This document shows positions 26,818 to 35,479 of a DNA stretch of 64,000 bases, in pieces. Source of the DNA: Amycolatopsis sp. QT-25 (GTDB lineage Bacteria > Actinomycetota > Actinomycetes > Mycobacteriales > Pseudonocardiaceae); NCBI RefSeq assembly GCF_029369745.1, contig NZ_CP120210.1:6138001-6202000 (forward strand). The letters are read 5' to 3'. The notes under the pieces were generated by a model. The model did not search any database and had not been told where the DNA came from. It saw nothing but the letters and a program-made list of their open reading frames with translations. Positions within the stretch are counted from its first letter, which is position 1; every line of letters starts with the position of its first letter. Made by a program: the position numbers and the translations under genes.

Positions 26818-26937
26818 ACCCGGATTCTCCCCTTGGTCCGACCTGAGAGAACGGCGGGGCGGGGAAGGACACGGACATTCGACGCAATTGCCGTCGGCGA
26901 ACCCGTGACGGCGTCGAGCGGATTACGCTGACCTGCC

Positions 26938-27744
26938 ATGACGAGCTCTCCACAGCCCGCCGGCTGGTACCCCGACCAGCAGAACCCCCGGATGCACCGG
27001 TGGTGGGACGGGCAGGCCTGGACCGCGGACACGCGGCCTTCGCACGACGCCGAGATGATCGAGCTGGACATCGAAGGCGCGCACGACCCCGCGAAAGTCC
27101 GGGCACAGGCGGCGAGGGGGACCCAAGGCCGGAGCGGCGGGGTCACCGGCGGCGGCACCCTGTTCTCCGAACCCGTGCTGGTGGTCGACCAGCGTGCGAA
27201 GCTCGTCGAGATGTCGAACGAGTTCGGGATCTCCGACCAGCACGGCAACCGCCTCGGCGGGGTCGTCCAGGTCGGTCAAAGCACGTTGAAGAAGGCCATC
27301 CGGCTGCTCACGAACTACGACCAGTTCCTCACCCACCGTTTCGAGATCCGCGACGCGAACCACAGCACCGTGCTGAAGGTGACGCGGCCGGCGAAGGTCT
27401 TCAAATCCCGGTTCCTGGTGACGAAGGCCGACGACTCCCCGATCGGCGAGATCGTGCAGGAGAACGTCTTCGGCAAGATCCGGCTGGGGTTCGTGGTCGA
27501 CGGGCAGAGGATCGGCGGCATCTTCGCCGAGAACTGGCGGGCGTGGAACTTCGCGATCAAGGACGACTCCGACGTCGAGATCGCGCGGATCACCAAGACC
27601 TGGGGCGGTTTCGTGAAGGCCGCCTTCACCACGGCCGACAACTACGTCGTCGAGATCCACCGGCCGCTGCGGGATCCGCTGGCCTCGATGGTGGTCGCCT
27701 CGGCGCTGACCATCGACACCGCGCTGAAACAGGACGAGGGCTGA
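26938..27744 (+). CDS. DUF2510 + LURP-one/scramblase-like protein
   Basis: 268 residues. The N-terminal DUF2510 motif PAGWYPDQQNPRMHRWWDGQAWT is typical of actinobacterial membrane-associated proteins. After a Gly-rich linker, a tubby-like LURP-one/phospholipid-scramblase domain follows (GTLFSEPVLVVDQRAKLVEM, FEIRDANHSTVLKVTRPAK, WNFAIKDDSDVEIARITKTW, DNYVVEIHRPL). No membrane segment except a weak C-terminal one. Function unknown; lipid binding is possible. A family 2 repeat begins 7 bases after the stop. Confidence 0.8.
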   Translation: MTSSPQPAGWYPDQQNPRMHRWWDGQAWTADTRPSHDAEMIELDIEGAHDPAKVRAQAARGTQGRSGGVTGGGTLFSEPVLVVDQRAKLVEMSNEFGISDQHGNRLGGVVQVGQSTLKKAIRLLTNYDQFLTHRFEIRDANHSTVLKVTRPAKVFKSRFLVTKADDSPIGEIVQENVFGKIRLGFVVDGQRIGGIFAENWRAWNFAIKDDSDVEIARITKTWGGFVKAAFTTADNYVVEIHRPLRDPLASMVVASALTIDTALKQDEG

Positions 27745-27751
27745 CCGGCAC

Positions 27752-27819
27752 CCCGCAATCAGTCATCCGGTTGCGGTAAGTGCACGCGCAACGACCGCAA
27801 CCGGATGACCGATTGCGGG
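27752..27819. repeat. Inverted repeat, family 2, copy 1
   Basis: 26-bp arms with one mismatch (27752-27777 and 27794-27819) around a 16-nt loop containing TGCACGCGCAA. It lies right after the scramblase-like gene. The loop is nearly identical to that of the copy at 29418. Confidence 0.8.
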
Positions 27820-27930
27820 CTGGCGAGTGACCGGGGTCTCACCCGCACAAAGTGGACACTCGGCTTCCGGCGGCTCAAGGTGGAGAGGACTGGGGCGGCA
27901 CGCCGGAGTGCGTCCGGGACGGAGGTCACC

Positions 27931-28968
27931 ATGGAGCCGTCGCCCGAAGACGGCGAGCGGGACTGGGCCGAGCCGGGTGTCTACACGGTCTCGCCGGGGG
28001 TCCACCGGATCCCGTTGCCCCTGCCGCAGGACGCGCTGCGCGCGGTCAACGTCTACGTCGTCACCGACGGCACCCGTCTGGTCCTCGTCGACTCGGGCTG
28101 GGCACTGGCGTCGGCCCGCGAGCGGCTTTCGCGCGGGTTGAAGGCGCTCGGCGCCGACCTGGGCGACATCGACGAATTCCTGATCACGCACGTGCATCGC
28201 GATCACTACACCCTCGCCGTGGAACTGCGCCGCGAGTTCGGCGGCACGCTCGCGCTCGGCAAGCTGGAAGAGCCGTCGCTGACGCGCTCCGGCGATCCCG
28301 ACCGGTTCCCGATGGAGGCGCAGGTCGGCCTGCTCGAACGCTGTGGCGCGGGTCCCGTCGTCGAGGAACTCGCCAAGGCCTTCGGCGGTGTCCGGCACAC
28401 CGAGGCGCAACTGTGGGAGCAGCCGGACGAATGGCTCACCGCCGGCAGACGCGCGATCGTGCCCGGACGCGAGTTCGACGTCGTGCACACGCCCGGCCAC
28501 ACGGCGGGACACGTGGTCTTCGTCGACGACGAGGCGGGCCTGGTGTTCTCCGGCGACCACGTGCTGCCGCACATCACGCCGTCCATCGGGTTCCAGCCGG
28601 TGCCCGCCGCCCTGCCGCTGCGCGACTACCTCGACTCCCTGCGCCTGGTGCGCGGGATGCCCGACCGGCGCCTGCTTCCCGCGCACGGTCCCGTCACCGG
28701 CAGCGTTCACGCGCGCGTCGACGCGCTGCTGGAGCACCACCGCGACCGGCTCGAGGTCATGGGCGCCGAGATCACCGCGGACGTCACGACGGCGTACGAG
28801 GTCGCCCTGCGACTGGGCTGGACGCGCAAGCAGCGCAAACTGCCCGACATGGACCCGTTCAACCGGATGCTCGCCGTCCTCGAGACCGGTTCGCATCTGG
28901 ATCTGTTGGTGGCGCAAGGGAAACTGACCGCGACCGAGACCGGCGGGGTGCGACACTACGCCTCATGA
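27931..28968 (+). CDS. MBL-fold metallo-hydrolase
   Basis: 345 residues from ATG 27931, five bases after GGAGG; an upstream in-frame ATG lies inside the repeat. Metallo-beta-lactamase motif THVHRDHYTLA (H-x-H-x-D-H), then HTPGHTAGHVVFVDD and FSGDHVLPHITPS supply further His/Asp metal ligands, and LPAHGPVTGS the last His. A C-terminal helical domain with GWTRKQRKLPDMD resembles glyoxalase II/LACTB2-like hydrolases. Likely a thioester or lactone hydrolase; substrate unknown. ATGA overlap with the next gene. Confidence 0.85.
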   Translation: MEPSPEDGERDWAEPGVYTVSPGVHRIPLPLPQDALRAVNVYVVTDGTRLVLVDSGWALASARERLSRGLKALGADLGDIDEFLITHVHRDHYTLAVELRREFGGTLALGKLEEPSLTRSGDPDRFPMEAQVGLLERCGAGPVVEELAKAFGGVRHTEAQLWEQPDEWLTAGRRAIVPGREFDVVHTPGHTAGHVVFVDDEAGLVFSGDHVLPHITPSIGFQPVPAALPLRDYLDSLRLVRGMPDRRLLPAHGPVTGSVHARVDALLEHHRDRLEVMGAEITADVTTAYEVALRLGWTRKQRKLPDMDPFNRMLAVLETGSHLDLLVAQGKLTATETGGVRHYAS

Positions 28969-29408
28969 TCATCCGTCAAGCACGCCGGGAAGACGTCGCG
29001 GCGATCGTCGGGATGCTCGCCGACGACCAGATCGGCAGCACCCGCGATTCCGCCGACGACCTCACGCCGTATCTGAAGTCCTTCGAGGAGATCGACGCCG
29101 ATCCGGCGCATCTGCTGATCGTCGCCGACGACGGCGGAGAAGCCGTCGGCACGCTCCAGTTGTCGATCATTCCGGGCCTGGCCAGGAAAGGCGCGCTGCG
29201 CGGGCAGATCGAGGCCGTCCGCGTGCGGGCGAGCCATCGCGGCTCCGGCCTCGGGGCCGAGCTGATGAGGTGGGCCATCGACGAATCGCGACGACGGGGC
29301 TGCGCCCTCGTGCAACTGACGTCGGACGTGAAACGCGAAGACGCGCACCGGTTCTACGAGCGCCTCGGTTTCGAGGCCACACACACCGGCTTCAAGCTCA
29401 AGTTCTGA
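28965..29408 (+). CDS. GNAT-family N-acetyltransferase
   Basis: 147 residues. MIIRQARREDVAAIVGML opens the GNAT fold; IEAVRVRASHRGSGLGAELMRWAI is the acetyl-CoA loop; AHRFYERLGFEATHTGFKL closes it. The ATG overlaps the stop of the MBL hydrolase gene (ATGA), so the two are coupled. Substrate unknown; an antibiotic or amino-acid amine is possible. A family 2 repeat separates it from the convergent mnmA. Confidence 0.87.
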   Translation: MIIRQARREDVAAIVGMLADDQIGSTRDSADDLTPYLKSFEEIDADPAHLLIVADDGGEAVGTLQLSIIPGLARKGALRGQIEAVRVRASHRGSGLGAELMRWAIDESRRRGCALVQLTSDVKREDAHRFYERLGFEATHTGFKLKF

Positions 29409-29417
29409 TCCCCTCCG

Positions 29418-29483
29418 CCGCAATTCGGCACCTGGTTGCGATAGTTGCACGCGCAAGGATCGCGACCAGGTGCCGAATTGCGG
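29418..29483. repeat. Inverted repeat, family 2, copy 2
   Basis: 25-bp arms with one mismatch (29418-29442 and 29459-29483) around a 16-nt loop with TTGCACGCGCAA. It lies between the convergent acetyltransferase and mnmA genes, where a two-way terminator would fit. Confidence 0.8.
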
Positions 29484-29486
29484 GAG

Positions 29487-30587
29487 TCAGCGGGTTCCGG
29501 AGATCTTCGCGCTGCCGAGCACGAGGTCGCCTTCGGTCGCGTCGGTGCGGTACAGCACGACGACCTGTCCCGGCGCGACGCCGCGCAGCGGCTCGCGAAG
29601 CTGGATGGTCACCTCGTCGCCCGACACCTCGGCGACGGCCTCGACGATCCCGCCGTGCGCGCGCACCTGCACGACACATTCTGTCGGGCCGTCCAGCGGC
29701 CGCTCACTCGGCCAGATCGGACGGTCCGCCTCGATCACGTGCACGCCGAGGTCCCGCGCGGAACCGACCTTCACGGTGCCCGAAACCGGCTCCAGCGAAA
29801 GCACGTAACGCGGCCGCCCGTCCGGCGCCGGTGCCTCGATGCCGAGCCCCTTGCGCTGGCCGACGGTGAACCCGTGCACGCCGGTGTGCTCACCGAGCAC
29901 GGCGCCGGTCTCGGCGTCGACGAGCCGGCCGGGACGCTGACCGAGCCGCTTCTCCAGGAAGCTCTTCGTGTCACCGTCCGGGATGAAGCAGATGTCGTGA
30001 CTGTCCGGCTTCTTCGCCACCGAAAGGCCACGGCTCGCGGCCTCGGCGCGCACGTCGGTCTTCCAGGAATCGCCCAGCGGGAACAGCGAATGCCGCAGCT
30101 GCTCCGGGGTCAGCGAAGCCAGCACGTAGGACTGGTCCTTGCCGGAATCGACGCTGCGCCGCAGCTCCGGCACACCGTCCACAAGGGACAGACGGGCGTA
30201 GTGCCCGGTGGCGACCGCGTCGAACCCGAGGGCCATCGCCTTGTCCAGCAACGCTTCGAACTTGATCTTCTCGTTGCAGGTGACGCACGGGTTCGGTGTC
30301 CGGCCCGCGGCGTACTCGCCGACGAAGGTCTCGATGACCTCTTCGGTGAACCGCTCGGCGAAGTCCCAGATGTAGAAGGGGATGCCGAGGATGTCCGCGG
30401 CGCGGCGCGCGTCACCCGAATCCTCGATCGTGCAGCAGCCCCGTGATCCGGTGCGCAGCGTGCCGGGCTTCGCCGACAGCGCCAGATGCACGCCGACGAC
30501 CTCGTGCCCGGCGTCCACGGCGCGCGCGGCGGCCACCGCCGAATCCACTCCCCCGCTCATCGCGGCCAGTACGCGCATCTTCCTCAC
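29487..30587 (-). CDS. mnmA: tRNA 2-thiouridylase
   Basis: 366 residues from GTG 30587 (GTGA overlap with the desulfurase stop) or 363 from ATG 30578. It adds sulfur to U34 of Lys, Glu and Gln tRNAs. The PP-loop is AAMSGGVDSAVAA; catalytic cysteines lie in TPNPCVTCNEKIKF and DSHDICFIPDGD. Sulfur comes from a cysteine desulfurase, encoded immediately upstream, so the pair forms a functional unit. Confidence 0.96.
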   Translation of the reverse strand: MRKMRVLAAMSGGVDSAVAAARAVDAGHEVVGVHLALSAKPGTLRTGSRGCCTIEDSGDARRAADILGIPFYIWDFAERFTEEVIETFVGEYAAGRTPNPCVTCNEKIKFEALLDKAMALGFDAVATGHYARLSLVDGVPELRRSVDSGKDQSYVLASLTPEQLRHSLFPLGDSWKTDVRAEAASRGLSVAKKPDSHDICFIPDGDTKSFLEKRLGQRPGRLVDAETGAVLGEHTGVHGFTVGQRKGLGIEAPAPDGRPRYVLSLEPVSGTVKVGSARDLGVHVIEADRPIWPSERPLDGPTECVVQVRAHGGIVEAVAEVSGDEVTIQLREPLRGVAPGQVVVLYRTDATEGDLVLGSAKISGTR

Positions 30588-31780
30588 ACCTCTTGCTTCT
30601 GCGTCTGCTTGCGCATTCCGGCGAGTCCCGCCTGCCTCGCCCTGTCGACGACGCCCGCGATCTCCCTCGAAACCGCTTCAACGTCTTCCGGCGCCGAGGT
30701 ATGCCCGAACGAGAACCGCAGCGAACCGCGCGCGGCCGCGGGCTCGGCGCCCATGGCCAGCAGCACGTGGCTCGGCTGCGCGACCCCCGCCGTGCACGCC
30801 GAACCGGTGGAACATTCGATGCCCTTGGCGTCCAAGAGCATCAACAGGCTGTCCCCCGCGCAACCGGGGAAGGTGAAATGGGCGTGCGTGGGCAGGCGCT
30901 CGCCCTCGCCGCCGTTGAGCACCGCGTCCGGCACCTCGCGCCGGACGGCCTCGATCAGGTCGTCTCGCAGTTCGGCGACCCGTTTGGCGTACTCTTCGCG
31001 GCCTTCGATCGTGGCCTTCACCGCCGTCGCGAACGCGATCACCGCGGGGACGTCGAGGGTGCCCGACCGCACGGCGCGTTCCTGGCCGCCGCCGTGCAGG
31101 ACCGGCACGCACGCGGTGTCGCGGCCGAGCAGCAGCGCGCCGACGCCGTACGGGCCGCCCAGCTTGTGCGCGGTGAGGGTCAGCGCGGCCGCGCCGCTCT
31201 CGGCGAAGCCGACCGGCACCGCGCCGACGGCCTGGACGGCGTCGGTATGCAGCGGGATCTCGTGTTCGGCGCAGACGGCGGCGAGCCTGGCGATCGGGTT
31301 GACCGTGCCGACCTCGTTGTTCGCCCACATCACGGTGGCCAGCGCGACCGTCTCGGGGTGGTCGCCGATCGCGGTGCGCAGCGATTCCGGGGTCACCCGG
31401 CCCGCCTGGTCGACCTCGACCCAGACGATCTCGGCGTCCGCGTGCTGCTCCAGCCACTCGACGGACTCGAGGACGGCATGGTGCTCGACGGTGCTGCACA
31501 GCACCCTCGTCCGCTTCGGATCTTCGCCGTTGCGGGCCCAGAAGATGCCCTTGACCGCGAGGTTGTCGCTCTCCGTGCCACCGGCGGTGAAGATCACCTC
31601 GGACGGCCGGGCGCCCAGCGCCTCCGCGATCACTTCGCGGGCTTCTTCGACCCGGCGGCGGGCCCGGCGTCCCGAGGAATGCAGCGCGGAGGCGTTGCCC
31701 ACTGTGGACAGCGCCTCGGACATCGCCGCTACGGCTTCGGGCAACATCGGGGTGGTCGCCGCGTGGTCGAGATAGGTCAT
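30584..31780 (-). CDS. iscS: Cysteine desulfurase (IscS/NifS type)
   Basis: 398 residues. A PLP enzyme that takes sulfur from cysteine for tRNA thiolation and possibly Fe-S clusters. Motifs: YLDHAATTPMLPEAV at the start, VIFTAGGTESDNLAVKG, the PLP Lys in LTAHKLGGPYGVGALLL, and the catalytic Cys in IECSTGSACTAGVAQPSHVL. It overlaps mnmA by four bases. The gene symbol follows the mycobacterial name for this position; the Suf pathway may supply Fe-S clusters instead. Confidence 0.92.
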   Translation of the reverse strand: MTYLDHAATTPMLPEAVAAMSEALSTVGNASALHSSGRRARRRVEEAREVIAEALGARPSEVIFTAGGTESDNLAVKGIFWARNGEDPKRTRVLCSTVEHHAVLESVEWLEQHADAEIVWVEVDQAGRVTPESLRTAIGDHPETVALATVMWANNEVGTVNPIARLAAVCAEHEIPLHTDAVQAVGAVPVGFAESGAAALTLTAHKLGGPYGVGALLLGRDTACVPVLHGGGQERAVRSGTLDVPAVIAFATAVKATIEGREEYAKRVAELRDDLIEAVRREVPDAVLNGGEGERLPTHAHFTFPGCAGDSLLMLLDAKGIECSTGSACTAGVAQPSHVLLAMGAEPAAARGSLRFSFGHTSAPEDVEAVSREIAGVVDRARQAGLAGMRKQTQKQEV

Positions 31781-31829
31781 CGCACCGTTCAGGGTAGCTC
31801 GCTCCGGGGCGTGACCAAGCCCACCCTGC

Positions 31830-33209
31830 TCAGCGGGTGGCGCCGCTCATATCGGCGGGCCACCGGCCGGTCACCCGCACCCCGAGCACCGCGATGCCGG
31901 TCAGCACGACCGAAAGCACCACGATCGCCACCGAAGGTTCCTTCGCCGATGCCAAGGAAGCGAGCAGAACCCCGCCCAAACCGATGGTCAGAGCCGATCC
32001 GACCCAGTCGCCGAGTTGCAGTGCCGAGGTGTTGACCCCGCGTTCGGCCTCTGGCGAGTAGCGGAGCAGCAGCACCGAGATCGCGGGCATCGCGATCCCC
32101 ATCCCGGCGCCGCCGACCGCCGACGCCACGAACGCCATCCAGCCGGGGAAGGCGGGCAACGGGACGAAGACGAAGATCGCCAAACCGGCCGCGACCAGCG
32201 CGAACCCGGTCCGCAGGGACGCTTCGCGCGACCAGTCGAGCATGCGGCCCTGCAGCATCGAGCCCGCCGACCAGCCCAGCGCGGTCACCGTGAGCGGCAG
32301 CCCGGCCAGCGCGGGGCTGTAGCCGTGGACCTCGCTCATCGTGAGCGGCAGATACGCCTCCATCCCGGCGTACGCGCCCGCGATCAGCGCACGCGAGGCG
32401 ATCACTGTCGGCAACCCCGGCCGCGACGTCAGTGTCCCGGCGGGCAGGAGTTTGCGGAGCGCGTACGCGAGGGCGAAGAGACCGGCGCCGCCGTAGGCCA
32501 GCGCCGGGAGGGACGGGTGTTGCGCCGCCCAGGTGAGCGCGGCGACACCGAGCGCGGCGACCACCGCGGGCACGACCCCGGCCCGGACGGCGGAGTCACC
32601 CGTTACGTGGGCGGGCAGCTTGCGCGTGACGACGACCAGCAGGGCGAGCCCGATCCCGGTGAGCGGGATCAGCCCCAGGAACACCCAGCGCCAGCCGAGG
32701 CTCACGGTCACCACTCCCGCGATCGAAGGACCGATCACCGCGGGCAGCACCCACGCGGCGGCGTTGGCGGCGTAGATCACCGGGCGTTCGCGGTCGCTGA
32801 AGGTGAGCGCGATCAGCAGCGACACCGAGACCAGCAGGAGACCGGAACCGAAGCCCTGCAATCCCCTGCCGAGCAGAAGCAGCGGCATGTCGTGCGCGAG
32901 CCCCGCGACCAGCAGTCCGGCGGCGAACAGCGCGGTGCCGGCGAGCAGCGCGGGCGCCGGGCCCTTGCGGTCGCCGAGGCGTCCGGAAAGGACGGTCGCG
33001 ACCACGCTGGCGACCAAGAACGTGGTGAAGGGCCAGGCGTACAACGCGAGGCCGTCGAGATCGGCCACCATCGTCGGCATCGCGGTGGCGACGCCCATGC
33101 TTTCGAACGCGATGAGGGTGACCATGAGCAGCAGCCCGATGGTGGTCACGCGGTGCTCAGGTGTCCAGAGCACCCCCTTCGATTCGGCCTTGTCCCCAGT
33201 GATCGGCAT
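31830..33209 (-). CDS. MFS drug exporter (DHA2-like)
   Basis: 459 residues and about 14 hydrophobic segments. The cytoplasmic motif A reads SGRLGDRKGP; motif C-like PAVIGPSIAG follows around residue 155. The closest idea is a proton-driven multidrug exporter. No partner gene is present, but its promoter has a 19-bp spacer and a dyad typical of MerR-type drug sensors, so induction by a substrate is likely. A LuxR remnant lies just upstream. Confidence 0.85.
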   Translation of the reverse strand: MPITGDKAESKGVLWTPEHRVTTIGLLLMVTLIAFESMGVATAMPTMVADLDGLALYAWPFTTFLVASVVATVLSGRLGDRKGPAPALLAGTALFAAGLLVAGLAHDMPLLLLGRGLQGFGSGLLLVSVSLLIALTFSDRERPVIYAANAAAWVLPAVIGPSIAGVVTVSLGWRWVFLGLIPLTGIGLALLVVVTRKLPAHVTGDSAVRAGVVPAVVAALGVAALTWAAQHPSLPALAYGGAGLFALAYALRKLLPAGTLTSRPGLPTVIASRALIAGAYAGMEAYLPLTMSEVHGYSPALAGLPLTVTALGWSAGSMLQGRMLDWSREASLRTGFALVAAGLAIFVFVPLPAFPGWMAFVASAVGGAGMGIAMPAISVLLLRYSPEAERGVNTSALQLGDWVGSALTIGLGGVLLASLASAKEPSVAIVVLSVVLTGIAVLGVRVTGRWPADMSGATR

Positions 33210-33216
33210 ACCGGCG

Positions 33217-33247
33217 AGTCTGCAACCTCCAGTTCGGTGGAAGTCAA
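33217..33247 (-). promoter_or_regulatory. MerR-type promoter of the MFS exporter
   Basis: Minus strand: -35 TTGACT (33242-33247), a 19-bp spacer and -10 CAGACT (33217-33222). The spacer is filled by the dyad ACTTCCA(n6)TGGAGGT (33225-33244). Over-long spacers with a central dyad are the hallmark of promoters opened by MerR-family regulators. The ATG lies 7 nt after the -10. Confidence 0.65.
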
Positions 33248-33440
33248 GCGCTGACGGACTCCAAGCGCAGCTCCCGCGCCGGCACGGCGGCTTCGCCGCG
33301 CGAGGTGACTTCCCGCTTCCCGAGGGTCTTCCGCACGTGGGATTTCACCGTGTGCCCGGTCAGCGCCGGCTCTTCGGCGATCTGCCGGTTCCGCTTCCGC
33401 GCGCGATCCCGGCGGGGACTTCGAGTTCCTGCGGGTTCAG
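33244..33440 (-). pseudogene. LuxR-type HTH remnant (frameshifted, truncated)
   Basis: Minus strand 33440-33417 encodes LNPQELEV, the start of a LuxR/GerE helix-turn-helix domain. A frame change follows, and RNRQIAEEPALTGHTVKSHVRKTLGKREVTSRGEAAV runs to a stop at 33244. HTVKSHVRK is the conserved recognition helix. The upstream receiver or sensor part is missing; a family 1 palindrome lies 25 bp beyond the broken end. Confidence 0.65.
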
Positions 33441-33464
33441 CCGGTCGTGCGAGCCCACCGGCGG

Positions 33465-33521
33465 GTGCAATGAAGGAGCCGTTCCTTGCAAATTTTGCAA
33501 GGAAAGGCTCCTTCATTGCAC
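33465..33521. repeat. Dispersed palindrome, family 1, copy 3
   Basis: 28-bp arms with one mismatch around a single T, centre GCAAATTTTGC. It sits between the LuxR remnant and the end of the acyltransferase gene. Confidence 0.82.
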
Positions 33522-33587
33522 GCGAGGGTCGCCACACGGGCCACCTCGGCCACACCGGGCCCTGGGCGAGTGTCAGGGGCATACGCG

Positions 33588-34523
33588 CTACGGAGAGACC
33601 GTCGCGGAAGTCTCGGAAGTCTCGGAAGTCTCGGAAGCCAGAGGCACCGAAGGAACGACCTGAGCCAGAACCGGGGCCGCCACGCGACGCCGCCGCTGCA
33701 CCGGGATCTGCACCCGGCCGAGCGCCGCCTGCACCGCGGATTCCGCCAGCGAGGCCAACTCCCGCCGGTCCGAAGCGCGACCCGGCGCGATCTCCGGGCA
33801 CACGTGTACCTCCAGCACCAGACCGCGCATGGCCGCGACCCGCCGCAGGGAAGCGATGAGCGACTCCGGTCCGATGAAGGCGGGCTGGGTCGTCTCCCGT
33901 CCGTCGGCGAGCCGGAAGCGCAGCGCGAGCGGCCGCACCGGGACCCCGCCGTCGATCGCGGCCTGGAAGGTCGCCGGCCGGAACCGGCCCGAACCCAGAC
34001 CGCACCAGGTGGTGCCCTCCGGCGTCACGCTGACGAGTGATCCGCCGCGCAGCGCGCCGGCGAGTTCGGCCATCGTCGCGGGCAGGCTGCGCAGGTTCTC
34101 CCGGTCGAGGAAGATGCTGCCGCCGCGGCGCACCAGCAGGCCGAGCACCGGCCAGGCGCCCACCTCCTTCTTGGCGAGCGCCCGCATCGGCTGGACGGCG
34201 TTGACCGCGATGATGTCCAGCCACGAGATGTGGTTGTTCACCACGAGCGCGCCGCGGCCGGGCACGGCGCGGAAACGCTCGTCGCCGAGCACTCGCAGCT
34301 TCACCCCGAACGAGCGGAGGATCCCCACGAAAAGCAGGCGCACCACCCTTTCTCGCGCCATGCCGCGCAGCACGAGCACCAGCGGCGCCGACAGGAAAGC
34401 GCCGAAGATGACGCCGATCGCCGCGGTGAACCGCAGGACGCGTCGCGGGAACGCCACCGTCGGTGCCCCGTCGCTCAGGCAGCCGTCACCGCACGGCGAC
34501 TTCGGCATCCAGGCGTGAGTCAT
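33588..34523 (-). CDS. Lysophospholipid/O-acyltransferase (PlsC family)
   Basis: 311 residues from ATG 34523, whose first base overlaps the upstream stop (TGATG). Acyltransferase motifs: NNHISWLDIIAV (H-x4-D) and SVTPEGTTW (PEGT). A hydrophobic segment (FTAAIGVIFGAFLSAPLVLVL) near residue 40 anchors it to the membrane. The C-terminus ends in SETSETSETS, encoded by a 9-nt direct repeat. With the N-acyltransferase-like gene upstream it could make ornithine-type or related lipids; this pairing is inferred. Confidence 0.85.
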   Translation of the reverse strand: MTHAWMPKSPCGDGCLSDGAPTVAFPRRVLRFTAAIGVIFGAFLSAPLVLVLRGMARERVVRLLFVGILRSFGVKLRVLGDERFRAVPGRGALVVNNHISWLDIIAVNAVQPMRALAKKEVGAWPVLGLLVRRGGSIFLDRENLRSLPATMAELAGALRGGSLVSVTPEGTTWCGLGSGRFRPATFQAAIDGGVPVRPLALRFRLADGRETTQPAFIGPESLIASLRRVAAMRGLVLEVHVCPEIAPGRASDRRELASLAESAVQAALGRVQIPVQRRRRVAAPVLAQVVPSVPLASETSETSETSATVSP

Positions 34524-35302
34524 CACTGCACTCCCAGGAAGAACTTGAGGTAGCGCTCGTCGACGTTGTGCAGATCCAGCAGCACGAAGAAGTCCGCGAC
34601 ACCGAAGTCCGTGTCGAGCGCGGGCGGACCGTAGATCTTCGCGCCCAGGCGCGTGTAGCCCTTGATCAGCGGCGGGAGGATCGCGCGGGCCGGCCGCTCC
34701 AGCCCCTCGGTCCGCCAAGGGTTCAGCGGTGTCACGCGCTGGGATTCGTCCGCGTAGTGCTTGGCGCGCAGGACATCCCAGACGCCCGCCGCGTAGACCC
34801 CGCCGTCGGTCAGCGGTACGGAGGCGCAGCCCGCGAGGTACCGGTGACCGGCCAGCAGCATGTAGCGCCCGATCCCCGCCCAGACGAGGCTCACCACGGC
34901 GCCGCTGCGGTGGTCGGGGTGCACGCACGAGCGGCCCGTCTCGACCAGCGAAGGGCGCAGCGAATCGAGCGCGGTGAGATCGAATTCGCTGTCGGAGTAG
35001 AGCTTTCCCGCCCGCGTCGCCCGATCGGGCGGCAGCATCCGGTACGTGCCCACGATGTCGCCGGTGTTGTCGTCCCGCACCACGAGGTGATCGCAGAACT
35101 CGTCGAAGTAGTCGACGTCGAGGCCGGGTTCGAGCGAATTGAGCGTCGCGCCCATCTCCTCGGCGAACACCTGATAGCGAAGGCGTTGGGCGGCAACGAC
35201 TTCTTCGTTCCCGTTGGCCACGAGGAGGGAGTAACGCGGCGCGTCGGCCGGAAGTCCGACACCTGCCTGGTCAGTACTGACGAGGAGCTGTGACGTCGTC
35301 AT
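34523..35302 (-). CDS. OlsB-like GNAT N-acyltransferase
   Basis: 259 residues. LRYQVFAEEMGATLNSLEPGLDVDYFDEFCDHLVVRD is typical of the OlsB/hemolysin-like acyltransferase family that loads a 3-hydroxyacyl chain onto ornithine; LVETGRSCVHPDHRSGAVVSLVWAGI is the GNAT core. The next gene is a PlsC-type acyltransferase joined by a one-base overlap, the usual two-step order for ornithine-lipid synthesis. In mycobacteria the same two genes follow etfA (Rv3027c/Rv3026c, from memory). Confidence 0.78.
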   Translation of the reverse strand: MTTSQLLVSTDQAGVGLPADAPRYSLLVANGNEEVVAAQRLRYQVFAEEMGATLNSLEPGLDVDYFDEFCDHLVVRDDNTGDIVGTYRMLPPDRATRAGKLYSDSEFDLTALDSLRPSLVETGRSCVHPDHRSGAVVSLVWAGIGRYMLLAGHRYLAGCASVPLTDGGVYAAGVWDVLRAKHYADESQRVTPLNPWRTEGLERPARAILPPLIKGYTRLGAKIYGPPALDTDFGVADFFVLLDLHNVDERYLKFFLGVQ

Positions 35303-35428
35303 GACCCAGGTCTACTCCCCGGGAGGTACCAACGACGATGCGCCCGATGGCCGATTAGTGCACGTTCCGTTAATTGCGGGTTCTCAGGCTTCTCTCAGGA
35401 TGAAAGATCACTTCCAGGTAACAGAAAA

Positions 35429-35462
35429 GGGGCCGCCCGGGAAAGAAATCCCGGACGGCCCC
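35429..35462 (-). terminator. etfA terminator
   Basis: Stem of 13 bp with one mismatch (GGGGCCGCCCGGG, 35429-35441, with 35450-35462) about 18 bp after the etfA stop. On the minus strand it is followed by TTTT. The remaining 35303-35428 shows no gene. Confidence 0.75.
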
Positions 35463-35479
35463 TCCGCGAAACGAGGGGC

